Source: Burkholderiales bacterium PBB1 (GTDB lineage: Bacteria; Pseudomonadota; Gammaproteobacteria; Burkholderiales; Burkholderiaceae_C). From it: a stretch of 64,000 nt of DNA. The stretch's first letter is position 1, and the number at the start of each line of letters is the position of its first letter. Made by a program: the position numbers and the translations under genes. The notes beneath the pieces are model-generated. The model searched no databases. It was not told where the DNA came from and worked only from the letters and a program-made list of their open reading frames with translations. Below, one piece after another: positions 60,234 through 64,000 of this stretch. The DNA is taken from positions 580,373 to 644,372 of the forward strand of contig NKIN01000002.1 in the NCBI GenBank assembly GCA_002255905.1, given 5' to 3'.

Positions 60234-61132
60234 ACGTACATCTCCTCCGGTGCCGGCTCGAACACATGGGCGTGGTTGATGCCCGGCAGGTGCGCCAGCG
60301 CGCGGAACTCGCTGGCGATGGCGACGTAATCGTCGGTCTCGGCCACCATGGCCGGCTTGCAGGCGAAGGGGTCGCGAATCAGCGCCAATTGGTCTGCAGT
60401 GCCCATCAACAGTGTGTAGAAGCCATCGAGTTCATTGAAACTGCGCTGCAGTGCGGTCGGCAAGTCGTCTCCATCGCGCAGCCGCCATTCGATGAAGCGA
60501 CAGGCGGCTTCGGTGTCGTTGTCGGTGTCGAAATGAATGCCGAGTGGCTCGAGCTTGCGTCTCACGCCATAAGGGTTCGACAGCGAGCCGTTGTGCACCA
60601 GGCAGAAGTCTTCTCCCGCAGTGAACGGGTGGGCTCGATCGGGCGTCACCGCCGACTCGGTCGCCATGCGGGTGTGACCCACCAGGTGCGTGCCCTGCAG
60701 TTTCTCGAACCCGTAGCGCGCAGCCACCTCCCCAGGGGTGCCAATGTCCTTGTACAGATCGATCGACCGGCCGGTGGAGAGGATGTGCAGCTTGGGATGG
60801 TGTTCCCTGAGCCAGAGCTTGACCGCATCCGGGTCGATCGCCACCGTCAACACCGCGTGGTTGCCGGTGGGGTGTGCGGCAGCATGCGCGGCGGGCATTG
60901 CCGCATTCAACGCAGCGACCATCGCACCCCAGTCGAACAGCGCACCTTCGGCCGTCAGACCCGAGTACAGGCTGAGCTTGCGCAAGTGGTCGTCGACGGC
61001 TTCACCAAATACCGCCAGCCCGGCGGAGTCGGGCCCGCGCTCGGTCATGCCCAGCAGCATCGGCACCATCCACGCGCCCAGTTGTTCTTTCAGCGCTGGC
61101 TTCTTGACCAGCAGTCCCACGATGCCGCACAT
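60221..61132 (-). CDS. glxB: Class II glutamine amidotransferase subunit (GlxB/MgsA)
   Basis: A 303-aa Ntn-type glutaminase starting MCGIVGLL, with Cys2 as nucleophile after Met removal. LVGHTRMATESAVTPDRAHPF and CLVHNGSLSNPYGVRR are the glutamine-site segments. It supplies ammonia to the FMN subunit. Follows the glutamine synthetase gene after 25 bp. Confidence 0.92.
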   Translation of the reverse strand: MCGIVGLLVKKPALKEQLGAWMVPMLLGMTERGPDSAGLAVFGEAVDDHLRKLSLYSGLTAEGALFDWGAMVAALNAAMPAAHAAAHPTGNHAVLTVAIDPDAVKLWLREHHPKLHILSTGRSIDLYKDIGTPGEVAARYGFEKLQGTHLVGHTRMATESAVTPDRAHPFTAGEDFCLVHNGSLSNPYGVRRKLEPLGIHFDTDNDTEAACRFIEWRLRDGDDLPTALQRSFNELDGFYTLLMGTADQLALIRDPFACKPAMVAETDDYVAIASEFRALAHLPGINHAHVFEPAPEEMYVWKA

Positions 61133-61157
61133 GCGAGGCCTTCCGTTTCAAATGTGT

Positions 61158-62540
61158 TCAGAAAAACTCGAGGTAGCTCTTGATTTCCCAGTCGGACACA
61201 TGGCGCATGTACTCGGTCCACTCCATGCGCTTGAGCCGGATGAATTCGCAGCCCACTGGCCCGAGCGCCTCGAGAATCAACTCGTCGGCTTCGAGCGCGT
61301 CGATGGCGCGATCGAGGTTCTGCGGCAGCACTGAAATACCGCGCTCGCGCAGATCAGCCGCTGACACTTCGTAGAGGTTCTCGTTGTGCGCCGGTCCGGG
61401 ATGCAGTTGGCGGTCGATGCCATCGAGGCCCGCGGCAATCACCGCCGCGGTTGCCAGGTAGGGGTTGCAGGAGCCGTCCGGCAGACGCAGTTCGAGGCGG
61501 CCTTTCGGGATGCGCACCATCGTCGAGCGGTTGTTGTCGCCGTAACTGATGTACGCCGGCGCCCATGTGGCACCCGTCAGCGACCGGCCCACCACCAGCC
61601 GCTTGTACGAATTGACCGTGGGACACGCCAGTGCGGTGAGCGCAGGTGCGTGCGCCAACAGGCCGCCGAGGAAGTGATACGCCAGCGTCGACAGATTCAG
61701 GCCTTGCGGGTCGTGCTTGTCATCAAACAGGTTGGCGCCTGCCGCATCGGCGATCGACAGATGCATGTGCATGCCGTTGCCAGGCAGGTGCGCAAACGGC
61801 TTGGGCATGAAGCTGCAGACCATGCCCATCTCGTTGGCAATCTCCGCGGCCGCCATCTTGAAGAAGATGTAGTGATCGCAGGAGGTCAGGCAGTCGGTGT
61901 AGGTGTAGTTGATCTCGAACTGGCCATTCGCGTCTTCGTGGTCGATTTGGTACACGTCGATACCGACCGATCGCAGCGACTCGGTCAGCTTTTCCAGATA
62001 GGCCCGGGTGCGCGACAGGCCCTTGTAGTCATAGCAGGGCTTGGCCAGCGTGTCGCTGGCGTCGCAGGGCTCGATCGCGCCGGTGATGCTGTTGCGCTTG
62101 AGCAGCGAGAACTCGGGCTCCAGACCGGTGTTCAGCGTCCAGCCGCGTGCACTCAGTCGCTCGATTTGCTTCTTCAGCGTGACACGGGAGTCGAACGCCC
62201 AGGGTTCGCCATGGACATGGCCATTGCAGACGATGCGCGCCATGCCCGGTTGCCAGGGCACCAGCGACAGCGTGTTCAACTCCCCGACGGCCATGAAGTC
62301 GGGGCCGTGCGGCTCGATCCCGACGCCCCAGATCGCAAAGCCCGCGAAACCGGCGCCATCGCTCAGTACCGAGGCGAGGTGTGCGGCTGGCACCGCCTTC
62401 GCCTTGGCAGTGCCATGGATGTCGACGAACTGCGCCAGAACGTACTTGATGCCATGCGCATCGAGGTAGGCGCTGGCCTCGTCCAAGGTCTGGAATCGCA
62501 ATGGCGCGACCGGGTCGGAGGGCTTGGGCGTAGGGCTCAT
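61158..62540 (-). CDS. glnT: Type III glutamine synthetase-like enzyme (GlnT / gamma-glutamylmethylamide synthetase)
   Basis: A 460-aa ligase: [57 protein letters not shown] and [28 protein letters not shown] are ATP/metal/glutamate site segments. Linkage to glxBCD is found both in GlnT ammonium-assimilation clusters and in the N-methylglutamate pathway, where the enzyme makes gamma-glutamylmethylamide. No mgdABCD dehydrogenase genes are in this window, so the substrate is open. ATG at 62540; a 52-residue extension is rejected. Confidence 0.88.
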   Translation of the reverse strand: MSPTPKPSDPVAPLRFQTLDEASAYLDAHGIKYVLAQFVDIHGTAKAKAVPAAHLASVLSDGAGFAGFAIWGVGIEPHGPDFMAVGELNTLSLVPWQPGMARIVCNGHVHGEPWAFDSRVTLKKQIERLSARGWTLNTGLEPEFSLLKRNSITGAIEPCDASDTLAKPCYDYKGLSRTRAYLEKLTESLRSVGIDVYQIDHEDANGQFEINYTYTDCLTSCDHYIFFKMAAAEIANEMGMVCSFMPKPFAHLPGNGMHMHLSIADAAGANLFDDKHDPQGLNLSTLAYHFLGGLLAHAPALTALACPTVNSYKRLVVGRSLTGATWAPAYISYGDNNRSTMVRIPKGRLELRLPDGSCNPYLATAAVIAAGLDGIDRQLHPGPAHNENLYEVSAADLRERGISVLPQNLDRAIDALEADELILEALGPVGCEFIRLKRMEWTEYMRHVSDWEIKSYLEFF

Positions 62541-62616
62541 GTCGGGTGTCCGGAAGTGGAAGCAACCGCCGCAGCAATGTAGCGTGCTAGATTCTCTCCA
62601 AGCAATTTTGATTCCC

Positions 62617-63243
62617 GTGAAGAAACCACCTGCTCCAGCCCATCCGGCATCCAACGACAACTCTCCGTCATTGGAGAAGTCGCTCGGAAGTGCCATCCGC
62701 GAGTTGCGGCAACGCCATCAGCTCACGCTAGCACAGGTGTCGGAGCAGGCTCTTGTCAGCCGCAGCATGCTGTCGAAGATCGAGAACGGCCAGATCATGG
62801 CCGGCCTCGACACGTTGAGCCGCATCGCTAAAGCACTGGGGGTGTCGATGTCGATGTTGTTCCGCAACTACGACGTCCCCTCCGGAGCGGCGCAACTTGT
62901 CAAACGCGATACAGGCATGGAGGTGGTGCGTCGAGGCACCAAAAGCGGCCACACCTACAAGTTGCTTGCCTACGACCAGGGACCGATCAAGCGGTTCGAG
63001 CCGTTTCTGATCGAGATGGACGAACAGTCAGAGAGCTTTCCGACCTTTGAACACCCCGGCACGGAATTCATCCACATGCTCGAGGGTGCGATGGCTTACC
63101 GGCACGGCCATACCGTGTATGTCCTGGAGCCAGGGGACACGCTGACCTTCGCAGGTCAGATCCTGCATGGCCCGGAGCGACTGCTGATCCGGCCGATCCG
63201 GTTTCTCTCGGTGATCATTTACGGAGATCCCCCGGATTTGTGA
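62617..63243 (+). CDS. XRE-family regulator with cupin domain
   Basis: A 208-aa regulator: HTH_XRE at about residues 24-78 ([37 protein letters not shown]) and a cupin at about 140-200 ([36 protein letters not shown]). The GTG at 62617 is the most likely start; upstream codons would overlap glnT. Divergent from glnT across 76 bp, so it probably regulates that operon. Confidence 0.87.
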   Translation: MKKPPAPAHPASNDNSPSLEKSLGSAIRELRQRHQLTLAQVSEQALVSRSMLSKIENGQIMAGLDTLSRIAKALGVSMSMLFRNYDVPSGAAQLVKRDTGMEVVRRGTKSGHTYKLLAYDQGPIKRFEPFLIEMDEQSESFPTFEHPGTEFIHMLEGAMAYRHGHTVYVLEPGDTLTFAGQILHGPERLLIRPIRFLSVIIYGDPPDL

Positions 63244-63311
63244 AGACCGGCAGTTTTGTATGTTGGGTGAGCCAGAAACTGTCAGATATAAATTTTCGCG
63301 TCCCAAAAGGC

Positions 63312-63345
63312 GAACCCCCCGAGCCTTTGCGGGCGCGGGGGGTTC
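63312..63345 (-). terminator. rRNA operon terminator
   Basis: Leftward 10-bp stem (GAACCCCCCG / CGGGGGGTTC) with a 14-nt loop followed by CGCCTTTTGG. It lies about 9 bp after the 5S gene. Confidence 0.88.
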
Positions 63346-63353
63346 AGGGTAGT

Positions 63354-63469
63354 AGCCTGACGATGTCCTACTTTCACACGGGAACCCGCACTATCATCGG
63401 CGCTGAGGCGTTTCACTGTCCTGTTCGGGATGGGAAGGAGTGGGACCACCTCGCTATGGTCATCAGGCT
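63354..63469 (-). rRNA. rrf: 5S ribosomal RNA
   Basis: The reverse strand reads AGCCTGATGACCATAGCGAG, then the conserved GTGGTCCCAC, CCCATCCCGAACAGG and GAAACGCC segments, and ends with CATCGTCAGGCT pairing with the 5' end. About 116 nt. Ends are estimated by pairing and may be off by one or two bases. Confidence 0.95.
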
Positions 63470-63682
63470 TAACTGGTTGCCGACTTGCGTGTCCTTGTGA
63501 GGGGATGTGCAAGACAGCCAATTCGAAGAGTCGCCCAGTTCATGAGAGTGAACTGAGTTCAATAATCAGTTTTGATTGCGCACCGAATTCAGTTGAAGAT
63601 CGGTACAACGTGTTATTTCAATTGACAGCCTACTTTGACACGCTTCGCAGCGCCGCATTTTACAACGGTAAGTCAAAGTTAT
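63470..63682 (-). other. 23S-5S intergenic spacer
   Basis: About 213 nt of lower-GC spacer between 23S and 5S. I see no tRNA gene or other feature in it. Confidence 0.7.
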
Positions 63683-64000
63683 AGGGTCAAGCCTCACGGG
63701 CAATTAGTACTGGTTAGCTTAACGCATTACTGCGCTTCCACACCCAGCCTATCAACGTCCTGGTCTCGAACGACCCTTCAGGGGGCTCAAGGCCCCGGCA
63801 AGACTTATCTTGAGACGAGTTTCCCGCTTAGATGCTTTCAGCGGTTATCTCTTCCGCACATAGCTACTCGGCAATGCCACTGGCGTGACAACCGATACAC
63901 CAGAGGTGCGTCCACTCCGGTCCTCTCGTACTAGGAGCAGGCTCTCTCAATCTTGCAGCGCCCACGGAAGATAGGGACCAAACTGTCTCACGACGTTTTA
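63683..64000 (-). rRNA. rrl: 23S ribosomal RNA, 3' end (partial)
   Basis: The reverse strand holds the conserved 3' region of 23S: the sarcin-ricin loop neighbourhood AGTACGAGAGGACCGG, followed by ...AGTACTAATTGCCCGTGAGGC at the 3' end. The gene continues past the right edge. The 3' end is placed by similarity to other betaproteobacterial 23S and is approximate. Confidence 0.95.

Noticed and set aside
62580..62589. TAGC-GT-GCTA repeat between glnT and its regulator
   Set aside because: Too short to separate from chance.

Overview
The window is about 65% GC chromosomal DNA. It looks like an anoxygenic phototrophic betaproteobacterium of the order Burkholderiales, near the Rubrivivax/Roseateles group. 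That placement is an inference from three things: the housekeeping order ygfZ-mltG-tmk-holB-pilZ-tatD at the left edge, a type-2 reaction centre with a tetraheme PufC, and tandem bufferin-type operons. There is no sign of phage, transposon or CRISPR sequence.

Layout. 1-6.4 kb: housekeeping genes (DUF4936, ygfZ, mltG, tmk, holB, pilZ, tatD, an ankyrin protein, a 64-aa protein). 6.6-29 kb: a photosynthesis gene cluster in two arms, both read leftward. The first arm is crtE-crtF / bchC-X-Y-Z / pufB-orf74-pufA-pufL-pufM-pufC (17.6 to 6.6 kb). The second is bchI-bchD-bchO (29.0 to 25.1 kb). Between them, on the opposite strand, lies a complete, tightly overlapping ccmABCDEFGHI operon for c-type cytochrome maturation (17.8-25.0 kb), which would also serve the tetraheme PufC. 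PpsR/CrtJ-type TGT-N12-ACA sites lie in the bchC promoter (two, 8 bp apart) and in the crtE/ccmA divergent region (one). Two points in the puf operon deserve attention: a 74-aa membrane protein between pufB and pufA that resembles an LH1 beta chain without its bacteriochlorophyll-ligand His, and a pair of matching hairpins between pufA and pufL.

29-33 kb: a DUF2805 protein, an unknown membrane protein, and a MoxR AAA+ ATPase with a metallopeptidase-like/VWA partner. 33-41 kb: a catabolic island. It holds an isochorismatase-family hydrolase and TetR regulator with a 15-bp operator, an HpaB/4-hydroxybutyryl-CoA-dehydratase-family flavoprotein, an Old Yellow Enzyme, an aldehyde dehydrogenase, an XRE-cupin regulator, an HpaC-like flavin reductase and an HMG-CoA-lyase-family enzyme. 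41-48 kb: signalling genes. These are a response regulator, a hybrid histidine kinase whose membrane domain carries all the copper/ethylene-site residues of plant ETR1, a secreted dienelactone hydrolase, and a chemoreceptor with a C-terminal Cache-like domain.

48-55.6 kb: two complete bufferin-type (DUF692/MNIO) RiPP operons in tandem, with different precursor peptides. They are accompanied by DoxX, a Na+/H+ antiporter-like protein and a thioredoxin-CcdA pair. Both precursor genes and the thioredoxin gene are preceded by a shared GTAAG-N16/17-CGAC motif that looks like an ECF-sigma promoter, so this stretch looks like one stress or metal regulon. 55.8-63.2 kb: a patatin-like phospholipase, a ketopantoate reductase, and a glutamine synthetase III / split glutamate-synthase (glxBCD or mgsABC) operon with a divergent XRE-cupin regulator. 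The window ends in an rRNA operon read leftward (3' part of 23S, then 5S and a terminator).
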